DNA from: Chionis minor
Lineage: Eukaryota; Chordata; Aves; Charadriiformes; Chionididae
NCBI GenBank assembly: GCA_013398295.1
Contig: VZSF01007805.1
Coordinates: 1,174,333 to 1,238,332 of the forward strand
DNA length: 64,000 nt
Direction: 5' to 3'
Shown piece after piece: positions 51,001 to 63,000 of the stretch. A program made the position numbers and the translations under genes. The notes beneath the pieces are model-generated. The model searched no databases. It saw only the letters and a list, made by a program, of their open reading frames with translations, and was not told the DNA's origin. Each line of letters starts with the position of its first letter. Positions within the stretch are counted from its first letter, which is position 1.

Positions 51001-54000
51001 ATAGTAGCTTTCTCCTGCTCAGTGGGGTGGCCCTGTATTTGCTGTCACGCAGCAAGCTCCAGGCAAAGGTGGGAAGGACTGGGAGCACGGGACCAGGAGG
51101 TCTTAGGAAGCCCATCTGCATCGGCTCTTTACACAAGTGTTTTCACAGGAGTTGCACTGCACAACTGAAGTAAGTTGTTGAGGGGTTTTTTTGTTTGCTT
51201 AAAAGTAGAACAGCATTATAGCTATTAATACTTGTTATGTAAACCAAAGTTCATCTAATTTCAGGCATCACTGAGTAAACCAATTGCTCCAGGAAATTGG
51301 GCAGGAGCATTCGTTTCCTACATATCCAGGGATGGAAAATGTAACAACACTAGTCAGGGTATAAATTTTCTGTGACAAAGCCTTCTTTGTAACATCCAGC
51401 TGGACAGTCCTACCCTGTTTGGTAGCTTATTTCAGGGTATCGGGAATGAATTTTGTTCATTACACTTATACAAAGTGGTATCACAAGATATTACTTGGTG
51501 ATGTTTACTGGGTTAAATAAATCTTTTGGCTCAGAATGTCCAGCTCGTTGGTTTGCCTTACTGGCCTTGGCTGGTTTCGCTGTTGGGCTCAGTGTTGCTC
51601 ACCAGTGGCAGCGTTCCCAGCAGCAGAAACTTGTGTTTCACTCTGATGGGATGCACCCTTTAGAAGGAGGAGGTGTCCAATAAAATAAATAGCATAAAAG
51701 GTCTCTTAAGCTAGATAATTTCCTTCTTTTTACACATAATGAGAAAAAGTGTTGATAGTTTCTAAGATCAGATTGTTCCATGAAATTACTGAAGCCAAAT
51801 TTTCTTCCCAATTTTTGTAAATCAACTCAGCATCAGGCAAATGAGACTCAACAAGGCCAAGTGCTGGGTCCTGCACTTGGGTCACAACAGCCACATGCAG
51901 CCCTATGGACGTGGGGAAGAGCGGCTGGAAAGCTGCCTGGCAGAAAAGGACCTGGGGGTGTTGGTCAACATCTGCCTGAATGTGAGCCGGCAGTGTGACC
52001 CAGGAGGCCAAGAAGGCCAACAGCATCCTGGCCTGTATCAGGAGCAGTGTGGCCAGCAGGACTAGGGCAGTGATCATCCTGTTGTACTTGGCACTGGTGA
52101 GGCCCCACCTCGAATACTGTGGTCAGTTTTGGGCCCCTCACTACAAGACAGACACTGAGGTGCTGGAGCGTGTCCAGAGAAGGGCAGTGAAGCTGGTGAG
52201 GGGTCTGGAGAACAAGTCTTATGAGGAACAGCTGAGGAAGCTGGGATTGTTTAGTCTGGAGAAAAGGAGGCTGAGGGGAGACCTTATCACTCTCTACAAC
52301 TACCTGGAAGGAGGGTGTAGGAAAGTGGGTGTTGGTCTCTTCTGCCAAGTAACAGGTGATAGGACCAGAGGAAATGGCCTCAAGTTGTTCCAGGGGAGGT
52401 TTAGGTTGGGTATTAGGAAAAATTTCTACACAGAAAGGGTTATCAAACATTGGAACAGGCTGCCCAGGGAAGTGGTGGTATCACCATCCCTGGAGGAATT
52501 TAAAAGATGGGTAGACATGATGCTGAGGGACATGGCTTAGTGGTGGTTTTGGCAGTGTTACACTGATGGTTGGACTCAATGATCTTAAAGGTCCCTTCCA
52601 ACCTGGGTGATTCTATGATAACTCTGAAAGGGAGGAAAAAACCCCTCTGTTGCTTTCTGCCAAACAGCAGAGACTATCTGATACTGACTTGTAAGCAGGC
52701 AAATGGCAAACTGCTGTTGGATTAACGTAAACTCTTGGCTAATAGAAAACTGTGGGGTTTTTTTAATTCTGGAATAATAAAAATGGCATTGCACTCCCAT
52801 GCTACAAGTAATCATTACAGTAAAACAGTATTTGCAGGAGCAGTTCAGGAATATCATGGGAAAGGGTGTAGGAACTTAATTTTCACAGAATGTTAAGGGT
52901 TGGAAGGGACCTCTAGAGATCATCTGGTCCAGCCCCCCTGCCAGAGCAGGTCCAGCTACAGCAGGTTGCACAGGATGGCGTCCAGGCGGGTTTGGAATGT
53001 CTCCAGAGTCGGAGACTCCACCACCTCTCTGGACAGCCTGTGCCAGTGCTCTGCCACCCTCCAAGTAAAGAAGTTCCTCCTCGTGTTCAGATGGAACTTC
53101 CTATGTTCGATTTTATACCCATTGCCCCTTGTCCTATCACTGTGTACCACTGAAAAAAGACTGGCCCCCTCCCTTTAAGTATTTGTAAACATTGATGAGA
53201 TCCCCCCTCAGGCTTCTCTTCTCTAGGCTAAAGAGACCCAACTCCCTCAGCCTTTCCTCATAAGGAAGATGCTCCAGCCCCCTAATCGTCTTCGTGGCCC
53301 TTCGCTGCACCCTCTCCAGCAGTTCCCTGTCCTTAAACTGGGGAGCCCAGAACTGAACCCAGCACTGTGTTCAGTTTCGTCCATATACAAAAAGAACCTG
53401 TAAGACTTCATAAGCATTTTGATTTTCCTGAGTACATTGTACGCCCAGAACCAACCAGAACTGGCTGAAACAGAAGTCTGAACTGCTGGAGGGGCAGCGG
53501 GGCAGTCTGACCCATCTTCCCATCACAAGTTTATGATGCAGTGGTTAGATAGAAAAGCATACATTAGGTTTTTTAATACACATTGCTGCAAGCCTCATTG
53601 GTGATGGCGAGCTTCTGGTGACTCTACAGGTCCTGCTGGACTCTTGGCCCTTTTTTTGGTTTGTACTGCTGAAGGGTAATTTTTGGCATCCAGAATTTGT
53701 ATTGTGAGTGTGAAAAGACTAAAGCCTTGGTGTCTGTCTTACTGAGAGACTACTGGATGTGCTTTTGTATGTGTTATATTGCAAGAGTTTCCTTGTATGC
53801 TTCTTTCCTTACAAGGAAAAAATAGTTTTAAGAAATTACGTTTAAAAAAATGGGTTTTTTTCCCAGATTCCCCTGCTGCTGTGCTGTGTGATTGCCAGTA
53901 GCACCTGTGTTAGTGTTGTGTTGAGAGAACTGAGTGCGGGGGTCCTGCCTGCGTTGGGGGGAGCGGGGAGGGAAGGGGCGCCTGCACCCATAGCTGCAGC

Positions 54001-57000
54001 TGACTGAAATGCAGCCCCCTCTCTAATTAGTTTTAAAGTGTGGCCTGGACTGAAAGGGGAACCTGCAGTTTTTGTTGACAGACTTGAGGTACCCCCCGTG
54101 CTTAGTACTGGGAAAAAAGAGCCCACAAAACCTCTCCGGTGTACGTTTAGGGAGCTGTGTTGAGAGGGAATGTTTCCCCTGATGCGTTACTGCTGTTCTT
54201 GCAAAACTGAGGCTGATGCACATGATTCATACTTTTATAAGCCAAAACATGTGTTCCATAAAATATGAATCCTCAGCATAAATCTTGGCTGATTTGAAGA
54301 GAAGTGCTGCCTTCTGTCCTTTTTGAAATTTGAGTAGCGCTGCTTTTCCAAAAGATTAAAAAGTTGGGGTTTTTTTTTGACAGCTCTCCAAAGACTAAAG
54401 AATGAACGTTTAATGATTAAATCTTGACAGAGAAATGCTCTTGGGACTGGCACAGGCTTACACACAATTAAGCGTGCTTGTGGCTCAAACTGAAGCATGC
54501 AGCCAGTTTTCGGAACTGACCAGTATTCATGTTGTTGCCTCACGTCTGTTTGCATCCACGTGAATTCATATCTCTGCATAAAGCATGCAATACTGTTAAC
54601 AGTTCAGTGGGTCAGAAAAATGAGAAATTAATGAAGTGGATGGCAATTTCTGCTCGCTGTCTAAATTTGTTGCATGTGGTTGTGTCAAGGGGAATGTGCC
54701 AGTGGGCTGGCAGCAGCGGGAAGCACAGATTCTTGGAAAAAAAATAACAGCAGCGTCTTACAGGGCTAATTTAGCTGAGTGAATAGCAAAAGGATTTAGA
54801 AAGGTCAGGGGGCATTCATGGCTCCCAAATTAACCTGTTCTTCAGGGATAAACAGGAGAAAGTCCTTTAGCAGATGGTGGTTCTATGACTGTGGATGCTA
54901 TTACAGGAATTCCTCCTAAATGGTTATTAATAGATGGTTGTGAGTGTTTCGACAGTATAAGCTGATTTGATTATGACATACCATTTCCTACTGTAAGCTG
55001 ATTCTGATTTCAGCCTCCCACTCCAAAAAAAAAAAAAAAAAAAAAAAATTAAGCACAGCTGAAACAAAGATCCTGATTAAAGTCGACATCTCTTGCTAGT
55101 GCTTTGCTTATGGAAAAAGGAAAAGATCCCAAACCATGTTGTACAGCACCAGCCTCTGCCACGTTTGTCTCATAAATATTTTAACCAGCTAATTCCTACA
55201 TGGAACATGGCCCTCTAAAATGAAGGGAAGAAATAAAATTTGGTGGAGAGGAGGGAATATAAGTAAGTTATTAAACAAAAACTAGCCACTTAAGTGGAGC
55301 AGTAACAAAAGTGACGTATTCTTTTTAAAACAAACAAAAAAACCCCAAACCACCTGAGGGAATATGTTTTCAGGGTAACACGTGGATGGTGACTCTCGTT
55401 TTTTATATTCCTGATGGGGGAGCATTCCCATTTTAAGCAGAGGGCAGGCTGTTAGGTGCTGTGTGGTACTTTGCAGAGAGAGCAGCCTTGTCTGGCAGCC
55501 CCGTGCCATACGCGGCAGAGGGGGATGGTCTGGCAGCTCCAGGGGGTGATGCTCCTTCAGTTAGTGCTGCTGGTACAACATGGCTCGAATACCTGCATTA
55601 CGGCTAGGTGCAGTACTTTTTTGGTTAAAAAAAACCCCCTAAATTATACAGGTAGAAGCCTGCCTTCTGCATGTGAACATGGCTATGACAGGGAAAACGT
55701 TAACTTTTGTTCCCTGTATTTTTTTTAGAGAGGACCTCAGAGCAAAGCCCACTGCTACACAGTTCAGTTTACAGTTAGGTTATAAAGACTGAGTTTACAA
55801 CAACTGTTGCTTTTTTAAATAGCACAGTGTAGTGGTATTTGCTGTGTTTTGGAATTTTACAAGGCTATGAGGAGTGCATAATAAAAAAATCTTCTACCTT
55901 TCCAACTTTGCCTTTTTTGGAGGATAGACTGCCTTAATTACAGTACCCACTTGCAAAAAGTTTTTTTTTTTTTAATCCTCCGTTTCTTCTTAACAAAGTA
56001 CTTAGATTCAGTTGGGATCTAGCTAAAATGGGTAGATACTTGTGGCACAGAATGCATTTTTTAGGGAAAGTAAAAGCTGCTGGGAGGCAGGCTTGTCTTG
56101 TTCTGTGTCAGTTGTGCTGGATACGTTGCTCCTGGATAGCATTTTCCTTATGTCCTTTCCAGGGGTTGCTGTTAGAAGTCTTAAGGTTTGTGGGTTTTTT
56201 TTAATTATTACTCTTAGGATCACTGAAACCCCATTCAGACTGAAGTATTGACCAACCTTTAGGGCTAGCTTACAAGAATGCAAACGCTCAGTTCCTTCAT
56301 GTTTGTTTGCATGTGTGGAAGGAATAGGTGGAATAGATGTTTAATGAAGCGCTTGCCTGGTTGTTGCATCCCCTAGAAACAGCCTCTCCTCCAGCACGTC
56401 CCCAGCTTCTGAAGTGGTGCGGTGTGGCTCTGGAACTGGGAGGAGGGCTCGGTGCGTGGCTCTTTCAGCTGTGAATTTGTCGCAGCAGAAACGAGGGGTG
56501 TGCTGGGGGACACAGAGTACCCCGAGGCAGGGGGCAGTTGGGGTTTGCCCCTCGAGGACATCTGTTTGGTTGGTGCTCTGGTAGGCGAGAGGACGCTGTG
56601 TGCTTCACCAAACGTGCCCCTGGCACTGGGATGTTTGCTCGTAATTTTATAGCTGCAAATAAACTGAACTGAAAAATTAATTGCCGGTTGTATATAAAGG
56701 AGGAGGTGTCATTAGGTTGAAGACTTTGGTGTTTGTAGGGGCTCCTTTTCTTGGACTGGAGGTGGACTGCTGAGAGCCCTTTCCTTGCCTCTCCCTGGCT
56801 CTGACCAGGAGGGGGACCTGGAGAGATGCTCACCCTGCGTCCGGCATACCCGTTCCTGCACACACAGCAGCCCCCACATGCACCCCTCTTCTCTGGGTGC
56901 AGGGTACCGCACGCACCCCTCTTCTCTGGGTGCAGGACACCTTCCTCCCCTGGTTTCACTCCTTCCCTCGTGATGAGCTGCCGTGCGTGGGCTTGGAGAA

Positions 57001-60000
57001 GCTGCGGGGACAAGGGTGCTGGTGCCCCCAGGCCTCCTGGGGACGTTGCAGAGGTACCTCCTGCCTCTCAGCTGACCCGGTGGGATCCCTTACGTACCCG
57101 TGGTTCACTGAGCCCTTTTGCTGTCATCCTCCCCTCCCTTGCTCCCCAGTGTGAGGTTTGTCACCAACACAGAGGATTTTTTCACGGGCTGGGTGAAGCT
57201 GATGTGCCTTAGCGCTACCCAAAATCGCTGGAAAGTGAATTTGCAGCTTGTTAAGGGCAACTGTTCTTGTGTCTCTTGTGAAGGCGTCCTAAAGGACTAC
57301 CTGCGAGAGCTACCCTCTCCCCTGATAACCAAGCAGCTCTACGAAGCGGTGTTGGATGCCATGGTGAAAAACCCCTTGAAAATGACAGCAAGCGGTTGCG
57401 AGAATGACCCGAGTGACTCTGAGCACACAGCAGCCCTTCTGGATTGCCTGCCAGATGTTGAGAAGGTGAGCGGTGTTGGGAGGTTCACGTGAATTGCGTG
57501 CTTCGGAAAATAAAGGAACATTTTCACGCTGGATGTGAAATGTGTCAAAATGTGTACATCTGTTTCCTGACTTAACAGTCCACTTGGATTTTTGATGCTC
57601 CGCGTCTTTGAAAATACTTCCATGTTCTGATTAGTTGGAGGGTCTGCATTGCTGGATTTATTCTAGTTTGCATTTTCTATTGTCTCTATAAAACTGAATG
57701 AAAAGCTGTGGTCACTACTTCTACATTGTTAGATCGAAGATTATTCCCATGGGGTGTCCTGCTCCATTTCTGTGGAGCTCTCTGATCTGTATGCCATAAT
57801 TCCATGGGCAAATGCATTTCTCTTTCCTAAGTGTGTGCAATAAAGCCTTCACCTCCCATACTGTGCAGGGTAGTAGTGCTGTGCACCATTACTGGGAGAG
57901 AGTGAGCGACTGGCCTGCACAGTACCTGGAAGTTTGTTCTGACGCTGAGATCATATTGAGGGTTTCTTTATTTTCTAATCTACCCGGGTCATCTGTGCTG
58001 CTCCTGTAGCTTCTCTCCCCTCCCTGATGTCCCCTTTCCACTGTGAGAAAAGTCATACATGTACAACTGAGATCAGGTAAGAAACGAGATGAATTTTGCC
58101 AGAAAGTCTTTCTTAACTAGTCTGCTCTGTGGTAGTCTATAATACAGCTTTTCTAGTTCAGCACTTAGATGTTCGGTTGATAAGTGTTGGTAGAAAAACC
58201 ATAGCTGTCAGTCTTGATCTTATCCCTCTAGAGCAGCGACATTAGGATGTCAACACCACCTTCGTCTAGTGTTTTGTTTCCTGAGCACTGCTTTGTTCTT
58301 CTAGGCTACTTTGAAGATGCTGTTGGATCACCTGAAACTGGTGGCTTCTTACCACGAAGTAAATAAGATGACGTGCCAGAATTTAGCTGTATGTTTTGGG
58401 CCCGTGTTACTGAGCCAGAGGCAGGAGACCACCAACCACAACAACAGAGTCTTCACAGACTCAGAAGAGCTTGCTAGTGCCCTGGACTTCAAAAAACACA
58501 TAGAGGTTCTTCACTATTTACTCCAGCTGTGGCCAGGTACTGTTTCATGAATCTGATCGAGGGGAAAACGTCAAACCCTTACTGTCTGTTGGCACTGTGT
58601 CACAGTGTACATTAGGATGACTGAACAGCATCACAAGTCTTAAAACACGAGATACTATGGTTATCACCTATTAATCTAAAGAAATCATGATAATTTTATC
58701 ATCTACTCTTTGTATTCAGTCACTTTGTTTAACGGGAAGTTTCTTGTTTTAATTGCTTTCTTACCAGGTGGAGGAGTTTGAGTATAATGTAAGGTGTGAA
58801 GAGTGCTTTATGTGAGTAAAGACACTAGAAAAAACAAACCCAGTGACAGTAAGGTTTCCACATCTGAATTAGGGGGTTTTGGGGGTGTTTTGTTTTTGGT
58901 TTGGTTTTCTTTCTTCTGCTTTTCTGCTTTGACCATTCAGGATTATCTGCGTATGGAACTCATTAGTTGTTTGGTCTCTGAGATAACGGAAACATTATTT
59001 TAATTCTGCCCTTGTAATTTGGCAGAGTTGGGAACATACAGTAAGAGCTGTGCCGCTTCTTGTTGTTTTTGCAGAGCTTTGCCTAAAGAGAAATGTTTTT
59101 AAAACAAAACACAACAAAAAAACCAAACAACAAAACCCAAACCAAAATGCCCTAAGTACCTTTGAGCTCTCACTTCCAAACTTAAGAGGTTGTATACTTT
59201 TGCACAACTTGGGCCTAATTCTCAATAAGAAAGGAGGCGATTCTAATCTCCCTAATAAACTACTCAAGTAGAAGTGAAGGTAACTATTTCTGCTGAGATC
59301 TGCCTTTCAAACGGAAAACAATTGCACGGTGTTCACATTTGCCAATTTTTGTTTAACCAGGGAGAGTTTGAGGGTAATACTGTGAAACAATTTAACATTG
59401 GATCTGATGGAGTTAGTTTTGTTTTCAGATAGTCCTTGGGCAAGCAGTTGTTGAAAGCTGCCCAACCATGCAGAAGATGGGTCTGTTGAGCTGTAGCGTC
59501 TTCCTTTTTTCACAGTGGTCTGGCTAACGGTGTGGAGAACTGATCTGTTTGGTAACCTGAATAATTTAATATCCACGTCTCAAATTTGAGCAGTGTGAAC
59601 CCTTTAATTCTCAAGGTTAAGAGAAGATTCAGCTCATCTAAATAGCTTCTTACTTGTTCCCTTTTAAAACACAGTAATTGCTCTTGGGAAACTGCTGAAT
59701 TTCTGCACCAATAGAAACGTGAAATGGAGTTACAGATTAATTATTTGTCAGGGTTTGTTTTTAAATTTATTTTATTTTTACTTGAAGAGAGGGTCTGCTT
59801 TTTGTGGGAGACTTGTGGTCACCTGGGAAACATGGAGGGTCATGAAGGGCTTGACTTGGCAATACTGATTTACAGGTGCTGTGGCTGCATTTGAGCCAGC
59901 CAGGTGGACTCTGCTGCTTTGTCTTCAGGATACAAGATATTCCTCAACTTATTTAAGGAGTGTTTGGGGAAGAGTTCAGGGTTTTGGTTTTTTTTCAGTC

Positions 60001-63000
60001 ATCTTCCCTCATTGCAAACATTCCAAAGAGAAATTGCCTCTGCCACATTGGTGACTCTGGAAGCATTTTATTCTGGAGGGCACAGTAAGGTCTCCTGACA
60101 TGTAAGCATGGGTTGGCAGAGACCTTTATCTGGCAGATTCTATACAATAATTTAAAAAAAAAAAAAAGTTTCTGGATTTGTTGTCTGTTCCGAGACATGA
60201 GGTATAAAACACGAAGTACAGGGTAGGCTCATGAACATGTAGTCTGTCTTAGTAGTTCATAATCAAATGATGTTAGATGTATGATCTTGCTGTTAATTAA
60301 AGGGGTTTTTATTACCAAATAGTATAGGAATCTATACTGTATTGTTATCAAGCAGGTCATTTTAAACAGTCTCTGCTCTACCTAGTAATACTTGTGAAGT
60401 TTTTATCTAGAGATTTATTTTAAATTTGTTAGGTGGGTTTTTGGAGGGGTCTTTTTTAAATTTTGATTACAAGAGGAAGAATTTTCAGGAAAAATTTAAT
60501 CCTTTCGCAGGAAGTATCAGGACAAGTGAAGCAAATGTAAAAGAAGAGAGCAGACTGGGGTCTTTCAAGTGCTCAAACATTTCTTGTGGTATATCAGATA
60601 CTGATTAGCATAAAGAATATTCTGGGTGACACACTGATTTCAGCCATCGTGGGCTGCTACTTCATTCCTCTTACAACAGTTCCCACCCTGGGAGTATTGC
60701 CAGGTTCCTTCCTGCCACCACAAACCTGGCTGGCCGGAGTGGCTGTGAATCAGGGCGCGTGGGTGCTGTGCAGTCAGCGAGCACCTGCGCCTGCCTTGTC
60801 ACTTAGCAATGGGAAACATGAATTTGGGAAAAAAAAGTCAATGTAGACAACTAATGTACTGGAGAGGAGGGGTGAAAAAAACCCCCAGCAAGTATAGTCT
60901 CAGTCGTGTTGTCTCGTTTTCCCCCACCATGTAAGTGTGATTTATGTTAGTTTGCATTAGACACTGCTAGCCACTGGGCTCTGATTTTCAGCTGGGCGGG
61001 CGCGTTGCTTTCCAGCAGCTCTGGCGCAGGTGCTGAAGGGATGTCACCAGCTGGGCAGCTTGAAGAGCTGCTTGAGGATGACAAAAATGGCAGTGCTTTT
61101 GAGGTTTGGGGTTTGGGGTTTTTTTTTCCATACTCTGCTGACCTGATAGTGGCCATGCCCTGGAGTCACCTCCTGTGACAGGTGACCCTGTGGCTGTAAC
61201 AAGGACACGCTGACCACGCTCTGGGTCGGCACCGCTGGGAAGCTGCCGGCTCTGCTCACTGCAGCCTCAGGGAAACCTTCTCTGCCTGAAAATAAGAGCA
61301 AGAGGAGAGTTAGTTTGACATATGGTGCAGCTTCAGGATGGGCTTGAGGCGACTGAGGATGCTTCTGCTTCCCTGTCAGCTGCAGCTGGGCAGCCCCAAA
61401 GCTGCTGACGACCAAAAATGTAAAGAAGTTTTCAGTCAGGTCAGTGAGCCAGCACAGGAGAGATGGGAAACGTGGGTGGAGGAAGAGGGGGAGACCAAGA
61501 GCTGTTTGGGCAGGAAATACTGTGGAGAAGCTAATCACGAAACCCTGGGGACAGCTTATGGCACGGGTGCTGTGGGAAACAGAAGCAGGTAGATGTAGCT
61601 CTGCCCATAGGAGTGTGCGTTGCTGTAAAGGGGGCAGGAGTAGGGTGAGGAGTAGAGTTTTCCTTCACCTGGAAGAGAAAGCTCAATGCTGTCCCTTGGC
61701 TTGGAAAAACTGCAGGATGCTGTGCTGAAAAGGAGGTAAAACACGAATGGCGAGACGTGAGCTGGTGAACACCATGGAGTGTAAACAGAGCAGTGGGACC
61801 CAACGGAAGGATCGCCGTCTGGTCCCTCACATTTAATCTCCCATAGGTTGAGACAGCTTGATAATCAACGTGTTGTGCAATACTTCAATTTCCGTATTTT
61901 TCCAACCGAAAACAAATAGTCCTTGTTCAGTTAGACCGTGTAATACTGGCGAGTTATTGTTAACCCATGGCCCTTTGCCTTAATGGAGCATAGTCTAAAC
62001 AGAAGGGCTTTTGTTATAGTAAAGAGAGGGGGGGGGAAGCAGTGATAGTTATTGCATGTTGCTGTGCAAGCCTTAAAGTAAGACTAAAAGTCCCTGGAGA
62101 GACCTGTAATGCAGACCCAGAAAGAGAAGCATAGGGTGCATCTCGGGACTGAGCCTTTGTGCTGGCCTGTGAGGAGTCTGACGAGGAGCGGGTGAGACTG
62201 GGAACTGCAGGGGCTGGCGAGCACCAGGGTGAGTGGGAATAGAAAGTCTCTGCTCCCCAATGACAAGGGGTAACGGTCTGTTTAAAACACCAAGAAGTTT
62301 TGCAGCTCAGACACTCAGTAGGCGCAGGTCAGTAAAAATATTTGTGCTGTTTACCGCAGGAAGCCGGTAACAGCGGAGGAGACTGTTAGTAACTTGTGCT
62401 GTATAATCGTGAGCTCAGGTAACACCACCATCAAACCTGTTTTGAGTGTACCTCTGGCGTGGGGTTGTGGCTGCTTAGAAAAAGAATGCATAATGCAAAT
62501 GAGCTTCTTTTAATAGCGCAGAACGCTAGGGCGAAGGAGAAACACAAGAGTTCAGCTCGTTGTGTGTCCTGAGCTTCTCTAGGTGTTTCTCCGCGGTGGT
62601 ATTTTTGTTGTGTTTTAACCTCTTTTGCTGTGCCTGCTTTCTGTTACTCTTTTAGCCTGGACGCAGTGTGTGAGCTGAGCTGTTTGCTTTTCTTTGGCCC
62701 GGAGCTGGATGGTGGTTGACTCGCGCAGTGAATTTAATCGGTGCTCTGGGGGTTTCTACTTTTAGATAGGCTCCTTTCCATTGCAGTTTGAATCTGGCAT
62801 GAATCTTCAAAACTGAGCTTTTATAGTAGCTCTTCTAATTATTTTCTATCAAACAGCAGCAGAAAACGTGTTAGCGGAATGTGTTGGCTGTAAGCTTGCA
62901 TGTATTCATGCATGCTGTTAGCGTGTGACGTCGAGGGAGGAGAGTGGGCATCCCTCGTGGACTCTCCTTGTTGCAGTACAGCTCCAGTCCTCACTCTGGT

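Larger units (their letters stand above)
50303..57283 (+). other. SYDE2: SYDE2 intron 4
   Basis: 6981 bp. It hosts three CR1 copies (about 50.67-50.85, 51.84-52.62 and 52.89-53.39 kb), a 24-base A-run (55025-55048) and a two-copy 33 bp tandem repeat (56880-56936). No additional coding exon is seen. Confidence 0.9.

Noticed and set aside
51995..52540. 181-codon open frame as a possible host gene
   Set aside because: The motifs and flanks are those of CR1 ORF2, so it is annotated as a mobile element.
57118..57283. In-frame sequence before SYDE2 exon 5
   Set aside because: The phase and the RhoGAP alignment require the acceptor at 57283; the upstream part is intronic.
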